A stretch of DNA of 64,000 nt from JAIEPM01 sp964546815 (GTDB taxonomy: Bacteria; Cyanobacteriota; Vampirovibrionia; Obscuribacterales; Obscuribacteraceae), in assembly GCA_964546815.1 (NCBI GenBank), contig CAZJLR010000021.1:40773-104772 (forward strand). The letters are read 5' to 3'. A model generated the notes under the pieces. It worked only from the letters and a program-made list of their open reading frames with translations, was not told the origin of the DNA and searched no databases. Shown piece after piece: positions 10,117 to 18,795 of this stretch. Position numbers and translations under genes: made by a program. Positions within the stretch are counted from its first letter, which is position 1; every line of letters starts with the position of its first letter.

Positions 10117-10142
10117 GGGCGACGCCATGCGTCGCCCCTACA
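10117..10142. repeat. Dispersed palindromic repeat, copy 1
   Basis: GGGCGACGC (10117-10125), a CAT loop and GCGTCGCCC (10129-10137) form a perfect 9-bp stem followed by CTAC. The same palindrome recurs at 25398, 58450 and 58521, with a half copy at 44793. This copy fills the whole gap between two convergent genes, and its CTA supplies the TAG stop of the kinase gene on the minus strand. It resembles REP-type elements and probably also acts as a terminator. Confidence 0.9.
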
Positions 10143-12177
10143 AATTTCGCTCGACATTGCGAGCCTTGGTTCTGTAGATCTTCGCCTTTTCAAATTGTCC
10201 TGTTTCTTCATACACATCAGCAAGGGTATCAAACGCAAGCTGAAATCGATCAGGCTCAATGTCCTTTATCGATTCAAGAATTTCAATCGACCTCAAGCAT
10301 GCATGTTCGGTTTCACCCCAACGACCCAGCTTTTGGCATGCCCAGCTAAGCATAGCCCAGGGGTACTCAAATGCAATGCCATAACTATGTGGGTTTGCTT
10401 CATCAACTTTAATTGCCAACTCGCAATAAGTAACCGTTTCCTCAAATTTGTTAGACCAGTACATGCAACGGCCCATGTCCAAAAGCGCGTCTTTGCGATT
10501 AATGTGAAACTCGCCGAGAAGGTTGCGGTAAATGTTTTCCACCATTGAAAAATGCAGGAAGGCTTTGTCAAAGTTTTCGAGGTCATAGTAGAAATTGCCT
10601 ACCATGTATTCGACATCAGCCGTGTCTAAGCTCATGTGGCCGAAGACTCGATGAATTTTAGAAATAGCATCATCTGCAAGTTGTTCGGCTTGAGATTGTT
10701 TACTAGTTTTCCTCAGAGACTTTGCCAGTAAGACGGCGGCTTTGCAGCTGCTAAGGTCATCTGGTCCAAGCTTTGTGGATCTTATGCGGAAATTCTCAGT
10801 AAAGCAATTTTCGGCTTTCTCATTTGCATCAATATTGGAATAAAGATGTCCGAGATCTTCATAGCAATCTGCTGCATCAATTGAATCTTTTCCTTCTTGT
10901 TCAATTACAATGAAAAGTTGGCGTCTTTTGGCCTCAATAGCTTTTTCGTAATTGCCTTCGTCGCGGTAAAGACGAAATAGACCAGACAACGGAGCAATTT
11001 GAAAACGGCAATTGTGTCCAAGCTTTTTCTCCAGTCTTTCCAGCTCATCTAGTAAGCTCCTTTCAAGCTTGTTTTCGATATTCTGAGAATTTGCGTTCGT
11101 AGAAAAACTTACCGTATGATCAATATCGTCGTCTAGAGAATTATGTTGTTCAAATTTCTTCGTGCCGAAATTTGATGTCTTGTCGATTTGAGTGTCATTG
11201 TTCACCGGAGCCCCGTCCTCAGGAGTTGTGTTTTGACTGGGCGGATCCGCAGTTGCTGGACGAGTTTGCTCCGGCGGCTGCATATTTTTGAACTGGCGCA
11301 CGGTGTAAATGCTTGCAAGCTTTTTGCGCAAATCTCTCACATTTGCAAATCGCAATGAGCGTTCTTTCGAAAGGCATTGAAATACTATGTCCTCAAGCTG
11401 CTTTGGGATTGCTATGTCAGGTGCCACTTCGGAAAACGTCGGAGGGTTTTCATTAACATGCTTCATCACTACATCGAAAAGCGAATCACCGACAAATGGC
11501 AACTTGCCGGTGAGCAATTCATATAACATGCAGCCTAGTGCATAAACGTCGCTTCGCAGGTCCAAAGCCTGGCCCATGCACTGCTCTGGGCTCATATACA
11601 TTGGGCTACCGAAAACTTCGCCGGTCAAGGTGAGCTTTTCAACGCTTCTGCCTGTGCCCGGTAATAATTTTGCTACGCCGAAATCCACCAATTTTACCTG
11701 GACATTGTCTGCACCCACCTCGCTTACAACCATTATGTTTGCAGGCTTCAAATCACGGTGCAAAATATTTTTGTCGTGAGCATGAATGAGTGCATCGCAA
11801 ATCTGCAAGAAAATAGGTATAAGTTGTTCGTAGTGGATGAATTTTTGTCGTTCCAGTGTGTCGTCGAGAGATTCGCCTGGCAAATATTCCATGACTATGT
11901 AAGCGAGTTCGTCGTCAGTCACTCCGAAATCATAAATTTCAATGATGTTGGGATGCTTGAGTATGCTGGCGGCTTCAGCTTCAAGTTGAAAACGTTTGAG
12001 TGCCGTTGGGTCTGCTGCCAGTTGTCTGCGAATCACTTTTATTGCGCAGGCGCGTTTTAGATGCTGATGCTCACCTTTGTATACAGCACCCATGCCACCT
12101 TCACCGAGCAACTCGGTGACTCTATATTTCTTGTCGAGAATGCTTCCAACAAGTTTCAGGTTGTCATGCTTGCCCAT
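10138..12177 (-). CDS. Ser/Thr protein kinase with C-terminal TPR repeats, soluble
   Basis: This encodes 679 residues from the ATG at 12177, which has GGCGGAG seven bases upstream. A TTG at 12195 is in frame but lacks such a site. The kinase domain (about 18-285) is canonical: GEGGMGAVYKG, AIK, HRDLKPAN at 141-148, DFG at 165-167 and GSPMYMSPEQ. A polar linker follows, then TPR-like helical repeats at about 410-670 (EAKRRQLFIVIEQEGKDSID, DKAFLHFSMVENIYR). No membrane segment is seen. It is the only kinase of the four here that keeps the catalytic-loop Lys. It starts 20 bp after the stop of the next gene. Confidence 0.92.
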   Translation of the reverse strand: MGKHDNLKLVGSILDKKYRVTELLGEGGMGAVYKGEHQHLKRACAIKVIRRQLAADPTALKRFQLEAEAASILKHPNIIEIYDFGVTDDELAYIVMEYLPGESLDDTLERQKFIHYEQLIPIFLQICDALIHAHDKNILHRDLKPANIMVVSEVGADNVQVKLVDFGVAKLLPGTGRSVEKLTLTGEVFGSPMYMSPEQCMGQALDLRSDVYALGCMLYELLTGKLPFVGDSLFDVVMKHVNENPPTFSEVAPDIAIPKQLEDIVFQCLSKERSLRFANVRDLRKKLASIYTVRQFKNMQPPEQTRPATADPPSQNTTPEDGAPVNNDTQIDKTSNFGTKKFEQHNSLDDDIDHTVSFSTNANSQNIENKLERSLLDELERLEKKLGHNCRFQIAPLSGLFRLYRDEGNYEKAIEAKRRQLFIVIEQEGKDSIDAADCYEDLGHLYSNIDANEKAENCFTENFRIRSTKLGPDDLSSCKAAVLLAKSLRKTSKQSQAEQLADDAISKIHRVFGHMSLDTADVEYMVGNFYYDLENFDKAFLHFSMVENIYRNLLGEFHINRKDALLDMGRCMYWSNKFEETVTYCELAIKVDEANPHSYGIAFEYPWAMLSWACQKLGRWGETEHACLRSIEILESIKDIEPDRFQLAFDTLADVYEETGQFEKAKIYRTKARNVERNL

Positions 12178-12197
12178 GCAAGGCTCCGCCACCAACG

Positions 12198-14381
12198 TCA
12201 GCTAATGATATCATCCAGCATTGTTTTGATATCAGCGGCGCTCTTGAGTCGCTTGCTTAACTCAAGTTCTGTGCTGCTTGCCACGAGGGCATCCAACTCA
12301 GGGCTTACGCTGTCGTTAATAATGATCGGGTGAGAACAACTGATTGGCTCGGGATCTTCACCTGTGAGCAAGAAATGGACTGTGGCACCAAATGCGTATA
12401 TGTCACTTTGGGCGCAGGCTTTCCCGCGAAACTGTTCTGGTGGCAGATAGGCGTGTTTGCCGACGATAGTTCTTGTAGCACCTTCTTCCAACTCTTGCGC
12501 TACATTGAAATCAATTAGCTTAAGTGTGCCATCCTGGTCGAGAATCAAGTTTTCAGGCGTGAAGTCTCGATGTATGATGGCAGGATTTTGCGAATGCAAA
12601 TGTTCCAAAATTTGTGCCATTTGGAAGGCGAGATCTTTTACTTGTTTTTCGGGCATTGCGCCCGATTCTTCAACAATTGATCTCAGCGACTTTCCGTTTA
12701 CATGTTCGAGAACCAGGTAGCAACGGTGATCTTCCACAAAAATATCGTGATATTTTACGATGTTTTTGTGTTCTAGCCTTTTCATCAGGTCAAGTTCTTT
12801 CTGTATGTGAGCTATCGATCTCATACTTAGTTCTGCGCCGGCGTGCGAAGGTAGAATGAACTCTTTAAGTACTATGCTGTTATTTGTTTCTTTTTTTGAA
12901 TATTGTCCTCGATTGTCTTTTGCTAGATATGCGCTAGCTTGTCCGCCGGCTCCAAGCAGGTCAATGATTTCAAATTCGCCGTTTTTTAATTGTTGACCAA
13001 CTGCAAGCTTTCCATCATATCGACGGATAGAATTTTTGCCCAGGCTATCCAGCCACAATTGAGTATAAGATTGGATGTCTGTAGGATTTAAGACCTGCTT
13101 GAGTTCATCTTGAATTTTGTTTGGCGGAAGAAACTGTGTGATTGCAGAAAGAATTTCATGTTTAGCATTTGCACTTATAAATCCTTTGAAGTCAAGCCTG
13201 TGAAATGGGTAATTTTGGCTCTCATCAAATGGATCCACCGGTATTCGTGCGATTGATCTCGCCTTTTTTGCATCGTCACTGTTTTGATCGATGACAAAAT
13301 CTAAGCCCTCTTTGTTGGGATCGCTAGTTGAAGGCACATGAATTACCTGAATGATGGAATCCCAGGAAATTTCTTTGCTGCGTTGCAGACCTCTCCATTG
13401 CCACGCACTGCTTATGCCTGTTTTAGTGAAAACAACAAATAAGGTTCTTTTGTAAATGATTTGCAATAGCCCAATGAAGGGAATGACGAGCGCCGCTGCA
13501 AGCATGAGAAAGGCGCCCATACCAAAGTTCAAAATGAATATGACAGTGAGAATAGTAGTAGGAATGACGAGATATTTGTCTATAAAATGGAGCGTCTTTT
13601 CCAAATACTTTTGAAAAAAGTGCAAAGGTAGATAGCTGAGTACATACCCTTCTTCTGCGCCCAATATAAGCTCTTTATCTGAAATAACATCTTCTGTGGG
13701 CATCTCTCCTTCCCGCAGAATTTGCGGAGGACAGTATTTGGTCAACGAATCGAGAAATAGCCTTCGGGCTTCTTGGTTTGGCATTGAATCGATAGAAATA
13801 TTGAACGAAGAGCCGGAATGCTCCATGTCGTTGAATATTTGCATTTGGTGATATTGGGGTGTTCTGTATAACTGAATACTGACTAAGTTTGGTTCTGCAC
13901 CTTCTTTTGAAATCAGTTGTACCGATTTGATGTCGTCCCATCCAATACGCCAGCAGTCGTTTTCGAGAAAATTGTTTTTGTAAACCTCAATTGAATATCT
14001 ATCAACTTTTGCAGAGTATTTTGAGGACAAGTGATTTAGCTTAGTTAAGACCATCATGATTGTGAGCCAAATCATTAAGGTGGCAAAGCCAAGAGTGCCG
14101 GTAAACGCGTGCAATAAAATAACAGCAGCTGATAAAGTCAAAAGTACTCGTTGTGGACGGTGTAAGAACCTTGTTCTGATTGCTTGCTGCATATTCCAGA
14201 GGGGGCGAAATTCGCTCTGGGTGGCCTGTGCTTTACTAGTTTCTTTGTCTGGCTCAGGTTGCGACTGAGACGTTGTCGTCAGCTGTGTCTCAGCTGCAAC
14301 TCCAAGTAGATTTTTGAATTCTTGTTTTGCTTCAGAAACAACATCTGAAGTGCTATTCACCGTATTCTCTAAATTGTTCAT
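12198..14381 (-). CDS. Membrane Ser/Thr kinase with two PH-like modules before a C-terminal kinase domain
   Basis: The 727 residues run: polar N-terminus (1-75), hydrophobic hairpin (about 78-112), a beta-rich PH-like region (about 121-220), a second hydrophobic hairpin (about 270-308), a second PH-like region (about 311-422), and a kinase domain at 470-727. The two middle regions look like a duplication: each has hxWDxIxxV and ends in a FLxxLxxYxPPxI-like helix. The kinase has GAGGQASAYLA, the Lys in VLKE, HRDFTPEN (Thr for Lys) and DFN in place of DFG. The activation segment GKHAYLPPEQFRGK is intact. It overlaps the upstream kinase gene by four bases. Substrates are unknown. Confidence 0.88.
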   Translation of the reverse strand: MNNLENTVNSTSDVVSEAKQEFKNLLGVAAETQLTTTSQSQPEPDKETSKAQATQSEFRPLWNMQQAIRTRFLHRPQRVLLTLSAAVILLHAFTGTLGFATLMIWLTIMMVLTKLNHLSSKYSAKVDRYSIEVYKNNFLENDCWRIGWDDIKSVQLISKEGAEPNLVSIQLYRTPQYHQMQIFNDMEHSGSSFNISIDSMPNQEARRLFLDSLTKYCPPQILREGEMPTEDVISDKELILGAEEGYVLSYLPLHFFQKYLEKTLHFIDKYLVIPTTILTVIFILNFGMGAFLMLAAALVIPFIGLLQIIYKRTLFVVFTKTGISSAWQWRGLQRSKEISWDSIIQVIHVPSTSDPNKEGLDFVIDQNSDDAKKARSIARIPVDPFDESQNYPFHRLDFKGFISANAKHEILSAITQFLPPNKIQDELKQVLNPTDIQSYTQLWLDSLGKNSIRRYDGKLAVGQQLKNGEFEIIDLLGAGGQASAYLAKDNRGQYSKKETNNSIVLKEFILPSHAGAELSMRSIAHIQKELDLMKRLEHKNIVKYHDIFVEDHRCYLVLEHVNGKSLRSIVEESGAMPEKQVKDLAFQMAQILEHLHSQNPAIIHRDFTPENLILDQDGTLKLIDFNVAQELEEGATRTIVGKHAYLPPEQFRGKACAQSDIYAFGATVHFLLTGEDPEPISCSHPIIINDSVSPELDALVASSTELELSKRLKSAADIKTMLDDIIS

Positions 14382-16102
14382 AGAGCTTGTTTCTCAGCTT
14401 GTTTTAGGGAAATGGTGACAGGCTCGAAATCTTCTTTTACCAGCGATTTGCTGGCAAAATCTTGTTGCAAATTGGCAATCAGTTCAGCACACGTTCTTAT
14501 TCGATCTTTGCTTTCTGGATTTGTGCATTTTGCAACAAGATCATTCATCTCGTCGCTGATGCGCTGGGTGATTTCTTGTGGGCGCGACTGAGAAAGTGCT
14601 TCTGGATCTTTGCCAGTCAACAAGAAATGCATTGTTCCGCCAAATGAGTAGATGTCACTGCTTGGCTCTGCCTTCCCTCTAAACTGCTCGGGCGAAATGT
14701 AATATTGCTTTCCAATGATTGTGCCGGTTGCTGTGCCAAGAAATTGATTTGCTGCGCCGAAGTCAATCAGTACAATATCGTTGCTGGGCGTGATAATTAA
14801 GTTGTCCGGCGTAAGATCTCTATGAATTACCGGTGGGTCATGATCATGCAAATATTTGAGTATGTCTGCGATTTGCAAAGCCCATGCTTTAACAGTCTGC
14901 TCTGACTGAGCGCCGTGCCTGTGTACATACTCTCGCAATGTTATGCCTGGTATGTACTCTAGCAACAAGTAATCGCGTTGATTTTCTTGAAAGCAATCTA
15001 GCACTCTAGCAATTTTAGGATGGTCGAATTTCATTAACATAGTTGCTTCGCGCTTAAAGAGTTCCTGCGCTTTTGCGCGATTTTCATCGCTTGTGCCCAA
15101 GGGGACAACCGATTCTTTAAGCACAACGATTTGCTTGCCCTTCTCTGCAAGATAAACAGCAGAAAGTCCTCCCGATGACAAATGCATCGCAACTTTGAGT
15201 TTTCCGTTTTTCAGTTTTGCGCCTGCTGAAAGCGCGACAAAGTTTGTTGAGGCAAAGTGAGAATTCAATTCCTCTTCCCACATTTGAGTAAAGGTCTGGT
15301 TGCAGCTTGAATTTAAATGGCGATGTCGATATGCAACATATTCGGGAGATCTCAGGGCTGGAGAATAAAGATCTAGGGCGTTGAACAGGCGCTCGCGGTC
15401 GCCAGTACTTAGCCGGTCTAAGTGAATTGAAGCTATGCCTCCTGTCGAAAAATAAATCTGCAATTCATATGGAACAGCCTCACCGTCACCACTAAGTCCA
15501 ATCGCACTGATATCACTCCACTCTCTTGTACGTCTCCACTCGAGGTCGAGAGTCATACCCGGAGGAAAGCAGATGCCCTTTTCTGTTATTTCTAATCTTC
15601 GTTGCCACAAGCGCATTGTAAGCAGCAAACTTGTTCCGAAAAATATTCCAAGAAGCAGGTTTATGACAGTATATTGGTAGGTTTCGTTGAGCTCACGTAT
15701 GTCGTGTTGATCTGAAAGGAGAATGGCATCAGGATTGACTTGTAGCGGCCCGGGAGGGCGTAGTGCCGTGGCATGAATACCGCGATAGGGAATGAAACAC
15801 ATTTCGGGTACTTTGTCAGGTCCGACTATCAGCCGTGATTGCATCCAATATTGGAATTTTTGGATGGGTCCGTTAATGCGGGTAATGCTTGATGAATCGA
15901 ATTGAGTGCCGACGTATGGCTGATAGTCAGTTGGGCAAATACGTCTGTCTGGTGGTGAAAGGGCAAATATCCAAAGTCCCAAAATAGTCAGTGTTGTTAG
16001 CACTGCACCAGCAAGGAGTACTTTTGGTGCTGAGCGATAGGTGATTGACTGCCGTGTGCTTAAACTAGGAGAGGGGGGATCATCCGAATTGCTTGTAGGC
16101 AC
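14378..16102 (-). CDS. Membrane Ser/Thr kinase, paralogue of the downstream kinase
   Basis: I start this gene at GTG 16102 (574 residues), because GAGGA lies seven bases upstream. An upstream TTG at 16219 has no such site. Segments: TM at about 27-48, an extracytoplasmic region, a second TM at about 146-164, a PH-like region (168-255) with WSDISAIGL, then a C-terminal kinase (about 303-560). The kinase has SSGGLSAVYLAE as its glycine loop, VLKE, HRDLTPDN (Thr for Lys), DFG and GKQYYISPEQFRGK. The join FTQMW...LKNG...SAVYLA matches the neighbour's YTQLW...LKNG...SAYLA, so the two are tandem duplicates. The stop overlaps the next ATG (ATGA). Confidence 0.88.
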   Translation of the reverse strand: MPTSNSDDPPSPSLSTRQSITYRSAPKVLLAGAVLTTLTILGLWIFALSPPDRRICPTDYQPYVGTQFDSSSITRINGPIQKFQYWMQSRLIVGPDKVPEMCFIPYRGIHATALRPPGPLQVNPDAILLSDQHDIRELNETYQYTVINLLLGIFFGTSLLLTMRLWQRRLEITEKGICFPPGMTLDLEWRRTREWSDISAIGLSGDGEAVPYELQIYFSTGGIASIHLDRLSTGDRERLFNALDLYSPALRSPEYVAYRHRHLNSSCNQTFTQMWEEELNSHFASTNFVALSAGAKLKNGKLKVAMHLSSGGLSAVYLAEKGKQIVVLKESVVPLGTSDENRAKAQELFKREATMLMKFDHPKIARVLDCFQENQRDYLLLEYIPGITLREYVHRHGAQSEQTVKAWALQIADILKYLHDHDPPVIHRDLTPDNLIITPSNDIVLIDFGAANQFLGTATGTIIGKQYYISPEQFRGKAEPSSDIYSFGGTMHFLLTGKDPEALSQSRPQEITQRISDEMNDLVAKCTNPESKDRIRTCAELIANLQQDFASKSLVKEDFEPVTISLKQAEKQAL

Positions 16103-16208
16103 TATAACTTCCTCGATGTCAAGGAGATCGCTTCGGAATAATATACACTTAATCACTTCGAAAGAACAGGGGAAACCCTGAAAACGATCTTTTAGCCCTG
16201 AATTAGCC

Positions 16209-16658
16209 TCAGGTAACAAGAGCCGGACATTTTTCGATAAGCATGTTGAGCAGAATTTGGGTCCAGTTAGGAAGCATCAGGGCAAAACCGATAAATGCTA
16301 TGCCTAAATAGAAACAAGCAAAGACAAACTTGTGTGCAGTGCAAGCCCTAAAAACCCCAAGAAAAATCAAAATGCCACCCCATAGCCCAAATCCGGCTTG
16401 CAATCCGTTAACCAGCAGGGTGCCCCAGGTTTCCATATAAAGTCCGCCGGAAGGGTCATGCCCTTTCCAGACTCCACCTGGTGGAATTAAAAGACTCAAT
16501 TCGAATGTGCCGTTCTTGCTTGCAGTGAAATAAGCAAAAATACCGCCGGCGACAATGGCAGTGATCCACACCCTCAACAAATATTCCTGAGGGTGAATTT
16601 CGTGCCGGAAGGCTTGTCTGAGAGTTTCTGTGCTTTTGCTTTTATCGCGAGTGGACAT
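16209..16658 (-). CDS. Small integral membrane protein, unknown
   Basis: This 149-residue protein has three to four hydrophobic segments (around residues 30-46, 80-103, 108-130) after a basic polar N-terminus. No family is recognised. It lies about 106 bp upstream of the kinase gene on the same strand and could be the first gene of that three-kinase transcript. GGA seven bases before the ATG supports the start. A role as a membrane partner of the kinases is only a suggestion from position. Confidence 0.7.
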   Translation of the reverse strand: MSTRDKSKSTETLRQAFRHEIHPQEYLLRVWITAIVAGGIFAYFTASKNGTFELSLLIPPGGVWKGHDPSGGLYMETWGTLLVNGLQAGFGLWGGILIFLGVFRACTAHKFVFACFYLGIAFIGFALMLPNWTQILLNMLIEKCPALVT

Positions 16659-16734
16659 CTAAAATTCCACGAGACAATTAAGCCTTGAGCTTACTGCAAC
16701 CCTCAATTTAAATGCAAGACCTGTTTTATTGAAA

Positions 16735-17217
16735 CTATGCAGCTCTGAGTTGCTTGCACAGGTTTGTCATCAGATGTAGCGATTCACCCTGGGCTGGGAG
16801 AAGTCCGGTTTCTGCCAATTCAAATGAATCTGAATCCAGATCTTTCATATGGCGATCGTATTGCTCGAAGCCATAGTCCTCACCTGCGCTCAACAGACTA
16901 ACAAGCACGCGCGGGCCAAATAAACCGGCAGTCGATGTGGCTGCTCGAGTAACAGTTCCCCAAAATCCGCTGCCTTCTTCGCTATGTGCATTGAAACAGT
17001 CAAGTCGGTAGCCTAATAGACGTGACCTGAGCGCATGGGAGTCTCTGCACTTTTGTAGAGCGTGCTGAGATTCTTCATCTTTTACTTTGTTCAATGCAAT
17101 ATCGTAGGCTTCTACTGCTGCTAGTTCGCCGCCATGAAGTACTTTCAATGAATGCACTTCTTTATCGTGTAAGTATTCTTTGTCGAGTACATCTTTAATT
17201 ACCATATTAGCGTTCAT
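16735..17217 (-). CDS. Ferritin-like four-helix protein (DUF2383-like)
   Basis: This encodes 160 residues from ATG 17217, which has a near-perfect GGAGGATAAG site; an earlier GTG or ATG would lack it. The protein is helical with acidic/His-containing pairs such as LHGGELAAVEAYDIAL and KCRDSHALRSRLL, which resemble ferritin-like bundles of the DUF2383/PA2169 type. A hydrophobic-glycine stretch (about 85-110) may line the bundle. Function is unknown; such proteins are often stress-linked. The gene is divergent from the exported-protein operon at 17646. Confidence 0.72.
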   Translation of the reverse strand: MNANMVIKDVLDKEYLHDKEVHSLKVLHGGELAAVEAYDIALNKVKDEESQHALQKCRDSHALRSRLLGYRLDCFNAHSEEGSGFWGTVTRAATSTAGLFGPRVLVSLLSAGEDYGFEQYDRHMKDLDSDSFELAETGLLPAQGESLHLMTNLCKQLRAA

Positions 17218-17645
17218 CTTATCCTCCTTCCCTGTCTTACACCCCACGCGGGATGCTCTGCTGGGATTATGGAAAGCTTCTCGCCGAGAGAATTAGATCT
17301 GTGGTGCCCGGTTAACTTTCCTGCTCAATTTTTCTGTCGATTGTGAGAGGGGAGACGTTTTCGCATGATCATGGTTCCCTCTTTGTCGTGCAAGATCTGA
17401 AGCCGCTGCCTCGAAATCGACTACTGGCTGAAGTTTTGCGCTTGATGAATAATTTTGGAAGATTCTCTTTCGCTAAGTCTCCTCCTTGAAAAAGGTCATG
17501 AATAAGCAGGTTTTGTCTTTTGGATCTTTTGTGAAAACGCGAATTTCGCTTATGTGATGAGCTTGTGAGGAACCCAATGATGATGTTTGCGTCACTCTCA
17601 TCGCACAGGAACTGAGAAAAATGACTCCGAATTGGAGGAGAAATT
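17218..17645. other. Divergent intergenic region
   Basis: These 428 bases separate the ferritin-like gene (leftward) from the exported-protein operon (rightward). I see no convincing ORF or RNA gene. A short inverted repeat GCGAATTTCGC is near 17539-17549. TTGGAGGAGAAATT just before 17646 is the ribosome binding site of the first operon gene. Promoters for both directions must lie here, but I could not pick boxes with good spacing. Confidence 0.45.
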
Positions 17646-17978
17646 ATGAAAATCAACAAGAAACTGTTTGTCCTACCGTTAGCAGCAGGTATAGCTGGTT
17701 TGGCTTTGCTGGCTCCAGTAAATGCTCAGACTTACACCTATGAACGTACGAGAACCTACGAGTCACCATATATGGTGAACCACTTTCTGGACGACTCTGC
17801 TGTTATAGATGGTCCGTTGTTAACTCCAGCTCCGATGCCATTTATCGAAGACCGAGTGGTTTCACGACCAGTCTATATTAACGATGATGATCGCCGTCCA
17901 CTTGTGATCCAGCGCGGTTATTATCCGCGCCGCGGCTTGCACCTCGACTTCCCGTTCGGTGACATCGACTTGCGCTAA
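17646..17978 (+). CDS. Small exported protein with RPV/RPLVI motifs
   Basis: This 110-residue protein begins with a typical Sec signal peptide (MKINKKL, hydrophobic core, cleavage after VNA). The mature part is Tyr/Arg/Pro-rich and includes RVVSRPVYINDDDRRPLVIQ, which resembles the repeat unit of the next gene. GGAGGAGAAATT precedes the ATG. It is the first gene of a three-gene exported-protein operon whose spacers contain paired hairpins. No family is recognised; a structural envelope role is a guess. Confidence 0.78.
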   Translation: MKINKKLFVLPLAAGIAGLALLAPVNAQTYTYERTRTYESPYMVNHFLDDSAVIDGPLLTPAPMPFIEDRVVSRPVYINDDDRRPLVIQRGYYPRRGLHLDFPFGDIDLR

Positions 17979-18036
17979 TGATGTATCGATGAATCTAAAT
18001 AAATAAGAGGAGTCGCTGCATCGAGGCGAAGAAATA

Positions 18037-18063
18037 GGTGGAAGAGCTAAGGGCTCTTCCACC
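18037..18063 (+). promoter_or_regulatory. Hairpin 1 of the first operon spacer
   Basis: GGTGGAAGAGC and GCTCTTCCACC form a perfect 11-bp stem with a five-base loop. It is not followed by a T tract, so a simple terminator is unlikely. It lies 36 bases before the start codon of the next gene and just before a second hairpin. Confidence 0.75.
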
Positions 18064-18069
18064 GGAGAG

Positions 18070-18092
18070 GGGCTTCAAAGAAGCCCAGGAGG
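18070..18092 (+). promoter_or_regulatory. Hairpin 2 plus Shine-Dalgarno of the second operon gene
   Basis: GGGCTTC-AAA-GAAGCCC (18070-18086) is a 7-bp stem with a three-base loop. AGGAGG follows with no gap (18087-18092), then eight bases to the ATG at 18100. The stem touches the ribosome binding site, a position suited to setting translation level or protecting a processed 5' end. Confidence 0.75.
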
Positions 18093-18099
18093 ACCAAAA

Positions 18100-18723
18100 A
18101 TGAAAACCAAACTTGTATACGGCATAATCGCCGCAGTTGTAGCCAGCATAGGTACTGGGCTTAGTCCGTTTCCAAGTCTTGCTGACACATGCGTTTTAGA
18201 AACGCAGAAAACATCTCAGAGTGTCGGACCAGGTGTCACCGAATATGGTTACACCACCACTGCTACAGAATATGCCGATAGCAGACCAGTTGTTATCGAA
18301 AAGCCTGTTGTCCTGGAAAACACAACTAAGACGGTAGAAAGAGAAGTAGTTAGAGAGCGAGTGCCATACTTTGTCACCAGGCACTCTGCATCACACGCAC
18401 GCAGATCAGTCGCATATCTGCACCATAACACAATGAAAGTAAGCAAACCGTCGCGAAATTACTCATCGGTGACTACGATTGAAAAGACAATTGAAAAACC
18501 AATAGTCGTTGAAAGACCGGTCATTCAAAACGTAGACAGAGTTGTTGAAAAGCCGGTCTACATTAACCGTGTTGTCGAAAAACCTGTTTATGTCGACCGC
18601 ATGATTGATAGACCAGTATTTATCGATCGCACCGTAAGCCGACCTGTTGTAATTGAAAGACGGGTGGATGTGACAAATCCACTTCTTGTACCTCGTCGCT
18701 TGATTCGTGTAGACGTATTTTAA
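18100..18723 (+). CDS. Exported protein with (E/D)(K/R)PV decapeptide-like repeats
   Basis: This 207-residue protein has a Sec signal peptide (residues 1-29, ending SLADT). From about residue 80 it carries repeats of roughly 10 residues built on V-(E/D/S)-(K/R)-P-(V/I)-(V/Y/F)-(I/V)-(D/E/N)-R, for example RVVEKPVYIN, RVVEKPVYVD, RMIDRPVFID, RTVSRPVVIE. Alternating charged and beta-branched residues suggest an extended or beta-structured, possibly surface, protein. The same motif appears once in the preceding gene product. No named family is recognised. Paired hairpins lie both upstream and downstream. Confidence 0.8.
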   Translation: MKTKLVYGIIAAVVASIGTGLSPFPSLADTCVLETQKTSQSVGPGVTEYGYTTTATEYADSRPVVIEKPVVLENTTKTVEREVVRERVPYFVTRHSASHARRSVAYLHHNTMKVSKPSRNYSSVTTIEKTIEKPIVVERPVIQNVDRVVEKPVYINRVVEKPVYVDRMIDRPVFIDRTVSRPVVIERRVDVTNPLLVPRRLIRVDVF

Positions 18724-18736
18724 GCCGCAGAGGAAT

Positions 18737-18789
18737 AAGCTCCCGCATGTGCGGGAGCTTTGGGAGCCTGCGTTGCTCCCGAAAGGAGG
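18737..18789 (+). promoter_or_regulatory. Paired hairpins and Shine-Dalgarno in the second operon spacer
   Basis: AAGCTCCCGC / GCGGGAGCTT (18737-18760) is a 10-bp stem with a four-base loop. GGGAGC / GCTCCC (18762-18780) follows with a seven-base loop, and then AAAGGAGG before the ATG at 18796. The right arm of the first stem can also pair with the right arm of the second, so alternative folds are possible. The layout copies that of the first spacer. Confidence 0.75.
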
Positions 18790-18795
18790 TCTAAA

